From the NCBI GenBank assembly GCA_947034895.1, contig OX344764.1:25172001-25236000 (forward strand): a stretch of DNA of 64,000 nt, in the 5' to 3' direction. A model generated the notes under the pieces. That model ran no database searches. It was not told the origin of the DNA and saw only the letters and a program-made list of their open reading frames with translations. The stretch's first letter is position 1. Each line of letters starts with the position of its first letter. The translations under genes were made by a program, and so were the position numbers. Below, piece after piece: positions 12,638 through 25,739 of this stretch. Source of the DNA: Rhytidiadelphus loreus (lineage: Eukaryota > Streptophyta > Bryopsida > Hypnales > Hylocomiaceae).

Positions 12638-13052
12638 TAAGGTAGGAGTCTTTCAAATGGCTCATGTAAAGGCTGATCTGCCTTTTTCATGTATTTTCTT
12701 AAATGGAAATATTTTTAGCTCATTTTTCAAAAAAAATAAAAATAAAAGAAGAATGTAATACAAGTGGTTTCATATTTTTTGAAGCATTTTTTAATTACTT
12801 ATGGATTTTTAAAGGAGTTGTGTCATAGGTCCCTATTTATGCCCCTTGGTCTTCCATTAACCGTTCACTTGCAACTTCTTGAAGAAAAACGGGAAAACAA
12901 AGAGAATGATTGTCTCTTGCAATTAATAATGCTTTTTTTCTTGATTCATTCAATGAATGTGGAGGTCAAGGTATGAACTACCGTTTGTCCATTTCACAAC
13001 CATTTATAGGGTCCATCTTAATGCCTACTCCATTTTAGAGCCTCCTACCTTA
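12638..13052. mobile_element. MITE with TA-AGGTAGGAG ends, copy 1
   Basis: Left end TAAGGTAGGAGTCTTTCAAA and right end TTTTAGAGCCTCCTACCTTA are inverted repeats. The whole interior aligns with 45195-45588, including AGGCTGATCTGCCTTTTT, TTAGCTCATTTTTCA, AAGCATTTTTTAATTACTTATG and CATAGGTCCCTA. It is 415 bp and non-coding; the small open frames inside are not conserved. Confidence 0.72.
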
Positions 13053-13294
13053 GGACCTCTAATTAATTATAGGGAACTTGCATTCAATTCAATTGGATTG
13101 AACTACAATAGACTTTGGAGTTCAATACCACTCCATGTGGCAACCTAAAGAGCATATACAATGTATCCAAAAGAGGTTGCCAAGGATATTAGTTGCCCCC
13201 TCTCTCTTAAAAAAAATTTAAAGGTTGTTGATTGTTTTTTTTACCTTCAAAATCGTCGTTGATTTCTCAAAAAATCACAAGTTGTTGATTATAT

Positions 13295-13480
13295 GAGATT
13301 TAATTTGAGCCGTCCAAATATCAATATGGATATGAAAATAAACACCAGGTACGGATACAATATTATATATGAATATATAGTGAATATTGAATGTGGATGC
13401 GGATATAGATATGACACAATACTAGATATGAATACAAACATGAGTATAGGATACATGTACGGGTACAAGATACGGGATGT
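13295..13480. repeat. Cryptic simple repeat of GATAYR-type words
   Basis: About 185 bp of imperfect GATATGNATA/GGATAC units (ATGGATATGAAAA, GGATACAATAT, GATGCGGATATAG and so on). It produces overlapping open frames on both strands that are rich in Tyr, Ile and Met and are artefacts of the repeat. Confidence 0.6.
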
Positions 13481-13499
13481 TGTTTGTCCCATATTGTTT

Positions 13500-16480
13500 G
13501 TCAATTATATTGTTTTTTGAAAATTACAAGAAGGCAAGGGAGAAAAGTGGGGGAGGGTATGAAAATTTAAAAATTTAAAAACTAATTAATTTTTTTTTGA
13601 GCTAGTTGTGACAATGCATTTAATTTGCCATGTTCTTCAATTATAGGATTTTTTCCAATTACACCACTCACTAATACCAACAAAGAAGTTTTGAAGCCAT
13701 GTGCTAAATAGTGTTTTTTTTGGGTTTTGGACCAATGGTTATGTGACCTTTTTTTCAAGAAGGTTTTGAATTTTTTAGCTTCTTCATTTGGAGGGCTCAA
13801 TTTGAAGGTGGCCAATTTTGAGTATGCAATTTTTGTATTTGCTAGCTCTATGTGACAAATAGATAAAATGAGATTTTAGAAACATTGTGGTAGCAGTATG
13901 CAAGGCCTTGATTATAGTGTGGCATTTTTAAACACATTTTCCCATGTGTTTTTTTCCATAGACTTGAAGCTACCCAGTTTTTCTGAGGCAATTGGGCATT
14001 AAATTACCTAAAAAATTTCCATTGGTCCCACATATTGAGAGCCTATAACAAACAATTCTATGCACAATCAAATCATATAGGTGTGTCAAGAAAACTTCTC
14101 AATTACATGTAGCATAGTACCACGTGTTGAGAGTAATATAATGTCTTACTTAACAATTTAAATAATCATGCTCTTGTCCATTGTTACCCCCTAAAGTCTC
14201 AATGTTTAGGGGACAAAATGGATTTGGGGAGGCTCCTATAGTTTCAATATTCATCATAATTTTTTGAAACTTTTTGTGAAGATAGAGAAACACATTATCT
14301 ATTTGTAAGTGTAATTTCTATTTCAATCGGTGCTTGGGAGCAAATAATATGGCTCAAAAGGGCAATTGCAAGAAACACTTCACATTTTTTTTGTCCCCTT
14401 GACCTTAGACAAGTGGTTTTTTGCTCATAACTTTTGCATCGAGTGTCCACCTTCTATGAAACTTGAAATGAAGGTACATGTGGTAGTTTCAGATGTTGAG
14501 TAATTTTTTGGGTTTAAAAAAAATTATTTTACTATTTTTAAACTTCCCCCGATTGGATGTCTACCTTGGCCATTTTGAAGTTTTTTAGTACTATTTTCAC
14601 CCAAAAATACGAATTTGAAGCTCAAAATTGGTATACTAAGACTTCTATTAAAGTTACACAATCTTACCAAAGATTTTCTAAAAATAGTTAATTTTCCATC
14701 TTCCACATGTGCTCAAAGTGCACTACCTTTGCGCAAGTGTAGAGAACACAATTTTATTTTTCCAATATTAAAAATTGGTGAAAAGGAGTATCTATAATTT
14801 AGGAAAAATGGATTTGTTTTTGAGATTTTTTTGAGTTTGTTTACTATTTTTTAAGAATTAAATTTCAAACTGTCTATTTTCTTGCATTTTTCAACCCTCT
14901 TTGACCGTGCATAACTCTTAGAGATAAAAAATTTTAGGTCTGAATTTTTGCACATATCATTTTCTTAATGCTTTACACATTATCCATATTTTATTTTATT
15001 TAAAAAATTATTATTCCAAAATCCACGAATAGGAGTGAAATGGCTGTTTTGAACGAAAACCGGCAGGTGTTTCTTGCAACTACCCAAAAGCCCCTTTTTA
15101 GGTGCGGCAGGCAAAATTCCCTCTCTCCGAATTTTAAATTAAAATTTTTTTTCTCATAGATTTTTATTTTATCTACATGGAAAACTTGGATTCATTCCAT
15201 TTGGATTTGTTATGTGAAAGTTTTAGACAATCTTATTTTTCGTGTAATTAGAGCATCTTTTGAAAAAATAACTTGTAAAATTCATTTCAGAACTCAATTT
15301 TTACAATTAAAAATAAATAAATTTACATGGTTAAGATCTCTTTCTAGAACAATCTCATGTTGAGATTAGTGCGTTCCAATTCCATCTTAGAGCTATTAAC
15401 AATTTAGATTTTTCTTCAATTTTGAACCTATTACTATTTAACAATTTTTTAATGAGTGAAAATTAAGTTTTTTGTTTTTGTTTTTTGATTTTTAATTCCT
15501 ATAATTTCAACTCAATTATTCGAAATAAAAAATTAGGAATTCAAAATCGGTTGTGCAAAATTTTTAAGTTTAGATGATTTAAGCCAGAAAATCTAGTTGA
15601 GCAAGGTGCAAATTTTTTTCTCAACTTTGAATGCAAATATCCTACAATCTATATAGTTGAAGTTGTTGAGCTTTCTTCCACACATTTATACACTAGTCTA
15701 GTGCAAGATCCTCTAGTTAGATATGCGAAAGAAAACAAATTTTAAAGTTTTTTGCACTTAGCAATAGAAATGGCAGTTTTAGATGTTTTTGGATGGAAAT
15801 AAGGCCCTGGGACTTTACAAGTTAAGTACTATTCAATTTGCTTCCTCAAAGGTAGAAACGCCTAAATCATAGAGGCCCCTTGTAATGACACAGTAGGGTG
15901 CTCTATAATGGACAATAGTTGGATGTATTGTTGATTGAAAAAGATTCAATTGGCTCACACTTGATTGGCTCACATTTGATTAGGAACAAGTTTCAAAGGT
16001 AGTTGTTTTAGGTGAAGCTATGGGATAGGAATGGGTTTACATGAAAATTTCACATTTATATTGAATAAAATATTCATCCTTGAGAAAAGATTATTTTTTC
16101 TGTATTTTTCTATATCCTTATTTCTACACACATTAAATGCAATTTCTCAACAATTTCTCTACATCCTACAAATTAAAATGCTTAAGTTATCCGTTTTATC
16201 CGTTTTAGATGTTTCTACCTTAGCAAATCATGCTTGATATTAAACATAATTGCCCAATGTGGCACAACCAGAAAGATATTGAACCTAGCACGATTTATTG
16301 TAGGCAAGTATATAAAAATATTTTGTACCGATTTTTTTAGGGCAAGCCTTTTAATTTTTTGATCTAATTTTTTTTTAAAGCTCATTTCAAATAATATTTG
16401 TACAATGGTTGGCCATTTAATGTATTGAGCATACATTCATATTGAGATTGTAAGTGAAACTTTGGAATAGAGAATAAACT
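13500..16480. other. AT-rich intergenic DNA with a reversed family A copy
   Basis: No gene is supported. From about 15060 to 15840 the minus strand carries family A blocks (CAATAGAAATGGCAGT reversed start block, the AATCTATATAG core, and the AAGATGCTCTAATTAC block), so this is another copy in reverse. Around 14190-15120 there is a further fragment with CCCCTAAAGTC and TAGGGGACAAA words, possibly an older relative. Confidence 0.5.
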
Positions 16481-16489
16481 ATTTCTTGT

Positions 16490-18110
16490 TGAAAAATTGC
16501 AAATTCAATGTCAAAGCTAGTGTTAATAAATTGCCAAGTAAACCATGTAGGAGAATCCTTTGCAAGAATTTTTTTGACAAATTCAATGCTACACCAAAAA
16601 TCTCTATCAAAATGATGCTACACTCTACTTTGGATTAAATCCCACAAGCTTCAAGTTCTTAGCCATATTGTTCTAGTTGTCATTTATAACAATTGGTATT
16701 GCCATGAATAGAATGGCCTACTTTGTCGTCTTCAACTTTCAAAAAACTTATAGTTATTCTCTTTGTTATTGTATGTCTCAATTTTAATATTTGAAGCTAA
16801 CTTCTGGGATCTAGTCACACTAGTCACATTATCCAAACCATTGCCAATTGCCTTCAATCCAATGGGAAGATCTTTGCACAAAATCACAATCTAGAATCAA
16901 GGGAGAAGCAACAACATCATCAAATACTTGCATACAATCAATCAAATGATTAGAACAAGATTCAATAAAATCCCTACACTGGTCTAAAACAATGAACAAC
17001 CTATAGTTGATCCTTTTTTTGTAATCCTAATCTCTATAAACCTTAAGGTTTGATTGCATGTTGATTTTCTTAGTGTTTATGTCAGAAAACAAAGTGACCA
17101 TCTCAAAAATTATACAATGCACCATATCACCATATAAATTTACAAATCATTTTTTTCACTCTATTGTATTTTCCATGGGATTTTGAATCTTTATAACTGT
17201 CAATCCTTTATCTATAAATACGAAAGTTTCCTCCATCCGCATAATACCAATAGATCTACCAATTTTTTTCATAATTCTTTTGCCTTTTAAGGAAGACACA
17301 ACGTCAATAAAAGCTATCATGACATTATTTAAATGTATTTTTGTCCATTGGTCTTTTTGTGAACCATTTATAATCACACAATTTCAACCTCGCTTTCAGC
17401 ATAAAGAACAAAGGATGAACCAATTCTTCTAAATGAAAGAAAAGCGAATAGGAGATAAGGGTCGTCTAAATTTATATCATTTCTAGATTATAACATGTAA
17501 TGAATATGTTTATGTAAACTATTGGTGTTGCACTAGTAAACATCAACATTCCAATTTTTACAAAAGTCAAGATGAATTTGGATCAATAGAACACACATCG
17601 CTTAGAAAATATTCTAATTATATCTTTAATTGCTTAGAATAAATAAATATAGGTAGCTTGGGACATATCATCAATAGTAGTGTCAAGAACATGTTCCTAA
17701 TGTGGTTCCAATTTTACTAGTAGGAAACTAGGAATCCCCTTATCAGTTGGATAAAAGTCAATGTCACACTTTAGAAAAGCTACAAGGATACCATCATCAC
17801 TAACAATGTAGACATATGAGAAATTTTTCCTAGAGATTTTCAATAGCACCGCAATTGGTAATATCACTAAGGACTTTAGATTTGGTACCAAAGCATTGAT
17901 ACCTATTGGAACTACAATAGTCTGATCTAAGATGGACAATCCTAGAACATCTATAGACTAATCTACAATTGCATCTTCTACTATCCCATATTGTTCCTTG
18001 TTGTTCAAGAATACTTGGGAACTCACAATCTTCTTTTGTCTTCAAAGCTCTTCTAATGTTGACAATGAATTTGATTCTAAAAGAAGATTTGATATACAAA
18101 CGTCAATACC
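16490..18110 (-). pseudogene. Decayed coding remnant of unknown family
   Basis: On the minus strand, protein-like stretches follow each other in changing frames, separated by stops. One runs from about 18010 to 17697 and contains NALVPNLKSLVILPIAVLLK, then VYIVSDDGILVAFLKCDIDF. Another at 17377-17156 contains KIGRSIGIMRMEETFVFI. A third near 16980-16830 includes DQCRDFIESCSNHLIDCMQV and VQRSSHWIEGNWQWFG. Composition is less random than the neighbours, but I do not recognise the family. A hAT or other transposase relic is possible but unproven. Confidence 0.35.
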
Positions 18111-19075
18111 TATATCTACATCTTATAAACATCTTCAAGTGAATTATGTATTTCAAGCAAAGTATTTCATCTTAAAGTTTCAAACCTCACTAACAAATTG
18201 CCGGGCAAGTTTGCCTCACTAATCCTCAAGAACGGTCACATATCAAAGAAATTAATTAAGAGGCACTTTGAGACCATCAACGTCTCTTCAAAGAAATTGG
18301 AGTCTCCTTGAGAAGGGATGGAGTTACTTATCTTCAAATGTATGCAAAAAATAAATTGAAGCATCAATTTCGTAGCGTAGGTCCTAAAATAAATCAAGTT
18401 CAATTTAAATTTACAAATTAGCAATCAAAATTGAAAACATATAAGCAAGTGTAAAATAAATTGAAAAAATAAGAAATTACCAATATAAATCAACATGTTA
18501 GTTGATCTTGCGCTCTAGAATGATTACACCAACACCATTAGAAGCAATGCTCTAATATGTGAAAATCAAATAGCAAAAACTACAAACACAAAATCAAAGA
18601 GAATACAACCTAAACTCCTAATCACTGCTAAAATGCCAATAATTCCAACATAAACAAAAAAAACAAAAAAAAGGCAATAAATTACTTGAGGAGAGGATAA
18701 TCAACAAAAAAAAAAGTGAATGATGTACAAACATTTAGACTATCTATATATTGGAAATGTCATGATGAAGCCAATTTGAAGCTTCTAGAACCTCATTGCA
18801 CAAGCTTTGGATAATTTAGGTGGATAAATCATCTACTACTTAATGCAATGGGAGTCCTCTTCCCTTAGGCCTCCCACAATGTAAGGGCATTGGTCTTTAG
18901 GTTTGAACTCATACCTTTACCTTCAGATCAAGGCTTTAACATCATAGAAGACCAGAGAGAAGAAGAGTCTTACTTTATGTAAGAGCATGCCTTGCCATCA
19001 TATCCTATTTCCAAATGCCTTGCTTGATGCCTTGAAAAAATTAATATTCATTTCAAAAATGGAATTGTCAAGGAA

Positions 19076-19250
19076 CACTAGTAGAAACCTATGTTTTTCT
19101 TGATGGATTTTTCTTGACGTCCACATGTTTTCATGTTAACACTGATGTCAAATAAAACATAGAGATGTTTTATTTGACGTCACTGTTAACATGAAAAACA
19201 TGTAGATGTCTAGAAAAATTTGTCTAGAAAATCATGGGTTTCTACTAGTG
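19076..19250. mobile_element. CACTA-type (En/Spm) MITE with 3-bp target duplication
   Basis: The element begins CACTAGTAGAAACC and ends GGTTTCTACTAGTG, and is flanked by GAA at 19073-19075 and GAA at 19251-19253. CACTA termini plus a 3-bp duplication are diagnostic of the En/Spm superfamily. The 175-bp element is almost entirely one hairpin: the arms meet around a short loop near 19163 between two TTTTATTTGACGTCA-like arms. It has no coding capacity, so it would need a transposase from elsewhere. Confidence 0.88.
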
Positions 19251-19847
19251 GAATATCCAACAGTGATCCACCTTCCTAGTGACAACTCCATCTTGTACTA
19301 TTCCATAGATGAAAAGTGTAAGCTTTGTCAATAAGTAAAGACTATGAAACTAAATCTCACTCACAAGTGCAGGTTTCTTGTACTAATTGCAAAAAAATTG
19401 AACACAATTCAAATGAGAAGAACTTATTTAACAAAGGAAGTTTACATTATATGGGAATCTAATTTGGTATGACATGCGTTTCTAGTGCCCTCAAAATCAA
19501 ACAACTATTGAGACCAAAGGACCTTCAAATATTACTTTCAAGAACTACGATGCTAGTTTACAACCCAAATGGGATCATTTTCCTCAATGAAGTGGAACCA
19601 CTAAATTGACATTTTCCAATGGTGATATGAACAACATAGCATATTCTAAACTAACAAGCACGAGAGCATCATTATCTAAGAGGGAAAAATGAGTAACAAG
19701 ATGTAAAACTTTGGTATTCAACTTTGTATCCTAAGTTCTAGACTACCTTAAAGTCAATACTAAAAATCTTCATTGATACATTGCATTCCACAAAGTCTAA
19801 AATCCACTACACTGGTTTGGTATTTGGATCAAGCTCCATAGAATTGA

Positions 19848-20043
19848 TGTCATGTTGAGATAATATTGTTTGGAATGTAGCGATCTTTGCAACTTCTACT
19901 TTAAATCGAGTACGCAAAAAGAATATTTGCAAAAACATGCACAAAGCATTAAACTTAAAAACCTATAACCTTGCCGTAGGACATTCCAAGTAGAAACTAG
20001 AAAGATTGCTAGATTCCAAGCAATATTATCTCAATATGACATT
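19848..20043. mobile_element. Foldback element of about 196 bp
   Basis: ATGTCATGTTGAGATAATAT at the left is matched inverted by ATATTATCTCAATATGACAT at the right. The pairing continues inward through GGAATGTAGCGATCTTT / AAAGATTGCTAGATTCC and TTCTACTTT-like arms, giving about 60-bp arms with a roughly 70-bp loop. The target duplication is not clear. It is non-coding. Confidence 0.65.
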
Positions 20044-20149
20044 GCCAACTAGAAGGAAGCTTTATTACAATCCCCCCAAAAGATAGAACATATAGAAATT
20101 AAATGTACAACAAAATTTGTGATTTTGGATAGATAAATGTGTTTTTAAA

Positions 20150-21830
20150 AATGCAACTAAAAATGAACTCTTATTGAATCCTATCATTCTCAATTTCCTT
20201 GACTCGCATAACCACACCGCACAAGAGAAACAAAATTGTAGACCCACACCATATGGAATTCTTAAAGCCTAAGAAGTTCAAAACATCATCGACCCTCACC
20301 AACCCCAAAACGGAAATCACAACTACTGATTTTCTTGTTTATGTGAACGACACAACAATGAAATAATCAAATCGCTTTCAAATGCAACACTATCGACTCT
20401 CGGAGAACTTCATTGATTTCAAGTTTGATGCGGCATTGAAGAAGTCTGGGTGTGCTACGAAGACCAAGACACAACAACAAACACGCACACAGTTTTGAGA
20501 AGAAAGATGGCTTACTTCGACTTAGATTGCCTTCTTCAAATCCTCCGAGGAGTCACCTGCATTTCATTCAAAAACGAATTAAAATGATTAGAAACTGCAA
20601 GATGTCAAACATACACGGTCAAGCTCTACAAAAAGTAACACTCTCTTGAATCAGTCCAGCTGAAATCAATCCAAAAGATCAAGACACAGAAGTTCTCAAT
20701 CCAAGGCGCCGATCAACATCGCGTATTCGAAAGTCTAAAACAATCGTGAGGCACAACATGCACAATGCAACTCCTTTGTTTCCACAAAACCTCTGCAACA
20801 CCAGCTACCCAAAAGCCTAATCATCACCAATTGCAAAAAATAAATAGACAGACCCTTGGAAATCCGAGTGACAAGTTCTGGACCGAAGTACAAACTAAAA
20901 CCTCAAAGCCAATCTGAAAACAACGACACCATTCTCTCACATTGTTGGACTAAATCCAATACTCATACAGTGAGAGCTACACAAAGCGACTCTCAACCAC
21001 ACCCTTGCTGGTCCAAACTTCTGGAAACCAGAAGTCAATCACTATTCCAAAGTCGGAGTTCTAAAGACACAATCTGCATTATACTCTGTTCCACAAAACC
21101 TTTAAAGCCACCTCGCCACACGTGACACCTCAAAGTTGCCTACAGCCTCCCCACACATCAATACCAATTGTGAAAAAAGTAGGAACGGATAGCTTCTCCT
21201 CTTGTAAAAGAAAATCCCGAAAGACACCACAAGTCTGGACTATCACCGGGAGGCATGCTCTGCCAACCTACAACCTCAAATAGCCAATGCAAAACCGTCC
21301 GCAGCAGAAACACCAATTCGCATTTGTTGGATTAAAACCTATAAACTGATAGACACACGTAACAAAATCCCGACGAGACGGAGCAAGCAAGAAGAAGAAG
21401 CGCTACCTCTTCCGGGACTTGCACTCCTCCTTTTGATCTCCTTGCCATTGTGACCAACCACTTGAACCAGAATGCTATGCTGTGACGTCGTTCTGCTTCC
21501 TGCACTTGATGCATGCCCTTCTGGAGTCCCTCCCTGCAAATCGTTGAACCCTCGTGGAGATGAAGTGGTGAAGATGAAGAAGCCCCGGAAGAAGCTTCTT
21601 CTGAAGGAACCCCTCGATGGTGCTCACACAATAGAAAGCTTTGCGGGCGACGTGCCGAGGTTCCAGGGCTTTGGGGGTTCCGCCTCCAGTTAGAACTTTG
21701 GCGATGCTCTAAGCTGTTAGCATGTACAGCGCTAACCTCACCTAATTTGCGAGGAACAGTCTCATACGGATGGTTGTTCTCACCATTATGCTGAATTTGT
21801 ACCACTTAGCATGAGTTGGAAGACAAGGAA
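20150..21830 (-). other. GC-richer unassigned stretch downstream of the oxygenase gene
   Basis: The base composition and word use resemble transcribed DNA rather than the AT-rich background. The longest open frame is 157 codons on minus (21332-21805), with an alternative overlapping frame at 21339-21539 (ILVQVVGHNGKEIKRRSASP). Neither gives a recognisable family. It lies 200 bp past the stop of the oxygenase gene on the same strand, so a long 3' untranslated region, a separate small gene, or a degraded gene are all possible. Confidence 0.35.
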
Positions 21831-22003
21831 GTTGATCTCAATTCTACTTCATAAATCAGGCATGTTTCAAATTAGTTTGAGAGCCAGTATACATTCCTTT
21901 GTTTTACTATTTGTGCCATGGTAGCCCTTAGTAGCTAGCTATGTGATTGCTAACTTACGAAATCAAATACCTGGAACCGTAGTCCCTGGCCAGCTACAAA
22001 AGG

Positions 22004-25000
22004 CTACGCAAGTCCAAGGAACGCGTTCTTGTGAGTCTCCTTGTATTTGTTCACGATAAACGCTCCACTTTTGATAGGAGGATACCTGCACCCATATGGT
22101 GAAATTACACGTAGTTCTCCACCCGAGAGTGTTATAATTATACCTAGTAGCAAAACTAAAATTTGAGGAGATACAATTATTCCTCAATTATATATCATAA
22201 AAGGGAAGGTTTTCACTCACTTGGGTGGATTGGTTTCCGAACAGCAAGTTGGGAAGCACTCCACCACCCAGTCATAATTCGGCCCAAAGAAAAAAGGTAT
22301 CTGCAATTCATTTCACAGAGAGTCTCCAGTCACTTAATCAGTCTACTGTCACTTCTCGTGGTTTACAACTTCCCACTTTGAAATTGCATATGAAATTCGT
22401 ACATAGTGACAAAAAGTTGTTCTCAACGGATTTGGCTCTTGTATCCAAAGAAATCTGCAAGAGCTGTATAAATCTCCCCAAAAATTACTTAAAATTGAGG
22501 TAAAGAAGGTAAGTGTTTAGGGTATGCAAAGTGCTTACCGAGTATCTATCAACTCCCGTGCCAATGACTCGATGAAGTGTAGCACTGCAAGAAAAAGATT
22601 GCTGTAAATCCGGGTTTACAGAACAGTATATGCCATCAGAGCATTGCTTTATTCATATAACAGAGTTGACCTATTTAGAAGACCACCAGCATAACCAAAC
22701 AGGAAAGTCGCGTATATTACCGAAAGAGCCCATTACTCCATCTCTCAAGCAGCTGGCCAAGATTTACAACGTAGGCCCTGAGAAGATAAAACCACAAGTG
22801 ATGAATAGGTCGATACATCCGAACTAAACAAATGGTGAAGATCCTAATAAAATTTCAGATGAGTTGCAGTAAGTTGTTGCAGATGTCCCTCACCCATTCA
22901 TTGATGGAACCTCCTCCCAAACTTGAGGCACTGCATCCTTGTTTCTGCATATCTGAAAGCATTTTCATCCAGTCTGCTGTCAACATATTTGCATTATCAC
23001 CGCGTACTTTCCATGTCAACATTATCATATTCAATCACCAGTAACAGGTTACAATCAGCCCATAATTTGTAAAATTGATTTCCATTTGAACACATAATAC
23101 ACCCAGATACAGTTTCAGAACCTAAAAAATTTCAAAACCCTAAAAATTCAAGACATGAGGGTAGACCTGAAGACCAGGCACGTCGTCTGTAATAAGAAGG
23201 GTCATAAAGCCCCAATCGGAATGAGCACCAGCAGCAAACTCCCCACGATCAATATCAGATTTCTCCGCTGCATAAAAATGGAAATTCATCAGAGTCTTCT
23301 CCAAAGATACACAAGGCAAAAGGCAACATTATCAGTCAATGATTTGGGATATAATCCTTAGAGAATTTCCATATTCATTTAGTCCCCAAAACTCAAAAGG
23401 TTTCTTATGCAAGAACTGGACCTCCTTATGGACGCATTAGCAGATTTGGAACATCAGCTTCATAAAACATCATAATGGTTGAGGAGATCACATGACTTAC
23501 CAGAGTAATGAAGAAGTCGCATAGTGCTTGTGTGTTTATCTAAAAGTCCTTTCTGGTCAAAGTAAGATTCTTCCATGTTAAGCGCTAATGCAATCAGTGG
23601 TGTCAAGCTCTTAGAGAGCTTTCTGCATAAACACAATTATAAGTACACTTTATTTTCTAATAATTTGGAAATTCGCAAAGTTACTGAGGATCAGAACAAT
23701 GTACGTCCTCATTAAGTCACAAATTCAACACCAGAACTTGAAAGATGCACCAACATAGTCCTGTATCTGTACAAACTTACGTTAATTCCTGATAATATCG
23801 ATCCATAGTCTCTTTCCATCCTGGCAGCAACTCTGCATTGTATAGAAATCCCTTTTCAGATGCTTACAAGAGATGATGATAAGCTCCAAAACTAAAGAAA
23901 CAGTCGCTTAATTTTAGTACATGTCAGACCTAAACATTCAAGGTCTATTTTGCCACTGCAGAGGAGGAAACACAACATTCTTTAGGGTTTCTTCCTTCCG
24001 ATTTCTAAAGAAAGATCACATTGACCTTCTGGTTTTTTGAAGTACAATAGTCATCTTTCGGAATCTGTTACATAGGACCTTGTTGTTGCATTTGATACCA
24101 TATAGAATTACAGGTCTGTATGGCCATTCTTGGAGCAACCAAAACAATGCTTCAAACAATGGAATTTTTTTAGAAGTGGCAAAAACGTCGTTTTTTTCGC
24201 GTTCTCCTTACTCCAGTCTCTACTCTAAACTTCAGAGTTCAGCTGCTCAGCAACCTTACCTGCAGAGGGGTATTGGTTCGGCCCATAGAGAGGCTCATCG
24301 CTGTCTGGAATTGAAAGACCAAGGTAGTAGCCTTCCTTCGTTTCACCTGCAATATCAATTAAAAACCATGATGCTCCATAGCCAGAATGCCAAGAAATAG
24401 TGGTTTCACTCACCAGACTAATATTTAATTTATCTGAGGTCTCTTTGGTGCTATCTTCCCAAGTGGCAGGAGGTAGTTAACCATTCTTGATCATAAATTG
24501 TTGATCAGAAAGCCTCCTTGACAAGGAAGGATTATTGAATCAACAATTCAAGATAAGTAACCATCTTTACAATCTAAGTGCAAAATTAGAACTCTTTTGT
24601 ATGCTCTTCAACCAATTTTCCTCTATTTAAACCCACAAAGGGCGGACTTCCAGGTACAAGAATTGGTCGAACTTTGCAGAAAGTCAAAAGAGTTTCCGGA
24701 ATCCTACATGAAAAAGTGCAATATTTGTAAGAGGAGAACTGGAATTGTTGGCCGGAAAATTTTTAGGGAGAGGCCCATGAGAAGCTGGGGAAGCAAATCT
24801 GTGACAGTCTCTCTATAAGATCCGTACCTCGAGACTGGTGGCCTGGGTTCAGCATGTCCTCTTCAAAAGGCGAGTAGCCACGTTGATTCTTGTCACGAAA
24901 CACCTTCATCTTCTCCTCCAATGGAAGTGCAAAAAACTTCTTGCTTTGGTCGAAAACCTCGGTTAGGAAATCAGTGTGGATGCCATGGTTGACAATGTAG

Positions 25001-25724
25001 AAGAATCCGGCACTCACACATGCCTGCAAAATTGCCAAGAAAGTTGGAACTGTAGTATAATTGCTCACTGCAACAAGTTCACCTCCTCTTGACCACCTTG
25101 ATCACAATCTCAATCAGGCTCGAATAGCTTCCATACTATAGACCACGACAAATATAAAGATAAAACCACAATAAAACATAGATCCTTCTAGTTCCACATC
25201 ACTCAAAGACTAGTCACATTTCGAGAGCAAAGCACAGGCAATTTCAAAGAAAACCACCGGATGGCATCTCCAGTTTCCGCTAAACGTGACCATCCAGTGA
25301 CAACCTGTACTTAGCTAGGAAATCCTAAGCACGGTGCACCTGCAGAAGACAACCTCACTCAAATCTCGAGCTTGATTGAGGAAATCAAAGAGTGTTTTTT
25401 GTTTTGTTTTCTTTCTCCCCTTTGCCAACAGAGCTCAGCATGAACTACTTTCCTCACCCAGGTTCCAGATTTGAGTTCACATTGGACACTACTCCGGAAA
25501 GGTGGAATTTCAAAGGGCAAACACGATCGATTCCAAAGAATTGCATTTCCAATTACTGAGGGATTCGAAATGGGGCTCCCCAATTGAGGAAATTGAAACT
25601 TGGGAAGAGGAAAAGTGCAGACCTCTCGGATTCTGGCTGCGTTGGCGAGCTTGTTGGGAGAGGCCAGGTCAATGCATTCCAAGGGCTGATGATGCCCATT
25701 TGCTCCTTCAAGCTCCATCGCCAT
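22004..25724 (-). CDS. Fe(II)/2-oxoglutarate-dependent oxygenase, 327 aa, 11 exons
   Basis: Exons (high to low): 25724-25623, 25023-24828, 24346-24260, 23832-23781, 23622-23501, 23267-23167, 22952-22894, 22777-22721, 22584-22539, 22300-22221, 22085-22004. All junctions are GT-AG and the coding length is 984 nt. The N-terminal DIOX_N part contains SAGFFYIVNHGI and FFALPLEEKMKVFRDKNQRGY, then GETKEGYYLG. The jelly-roll iron ligands are H202-x-D204 (GAHSDWGFMTLL) and H263 (ATLHRVIG). The 2-oxoglutarate anchor is R272-Y-S274 (DRYSIPFF). All catalytic residues are present. The closest family I recognise is the plant group of Arabidopsis At1g35190, small-molecule oxygenases whose substrate is generally unknown; I do not assign one. 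The start at 25724 is the first ATG of the frame and a second ATG lies two codons on. Alternative family members act in flavonoid, gibberellin or alkaloid oxidation, but nothing here points to those. Confidence 0.93.
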
Positions 25725-25739
25725 AGCCACTCACTTGTT

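Noticed and set aside
13289..13520. Overlapping 71- and 75-codon frames on both strands
   Set aside because: Both arise from the GATATG-type simple repeat; composition is Tyr/Ile/Met only and there is no motif.
21332..21805. 157-codon minus frame as a confident gene
   Set aside because: No domain, overlapping alternative frames and no clear splice extension; kept only as an unassigned stretch.
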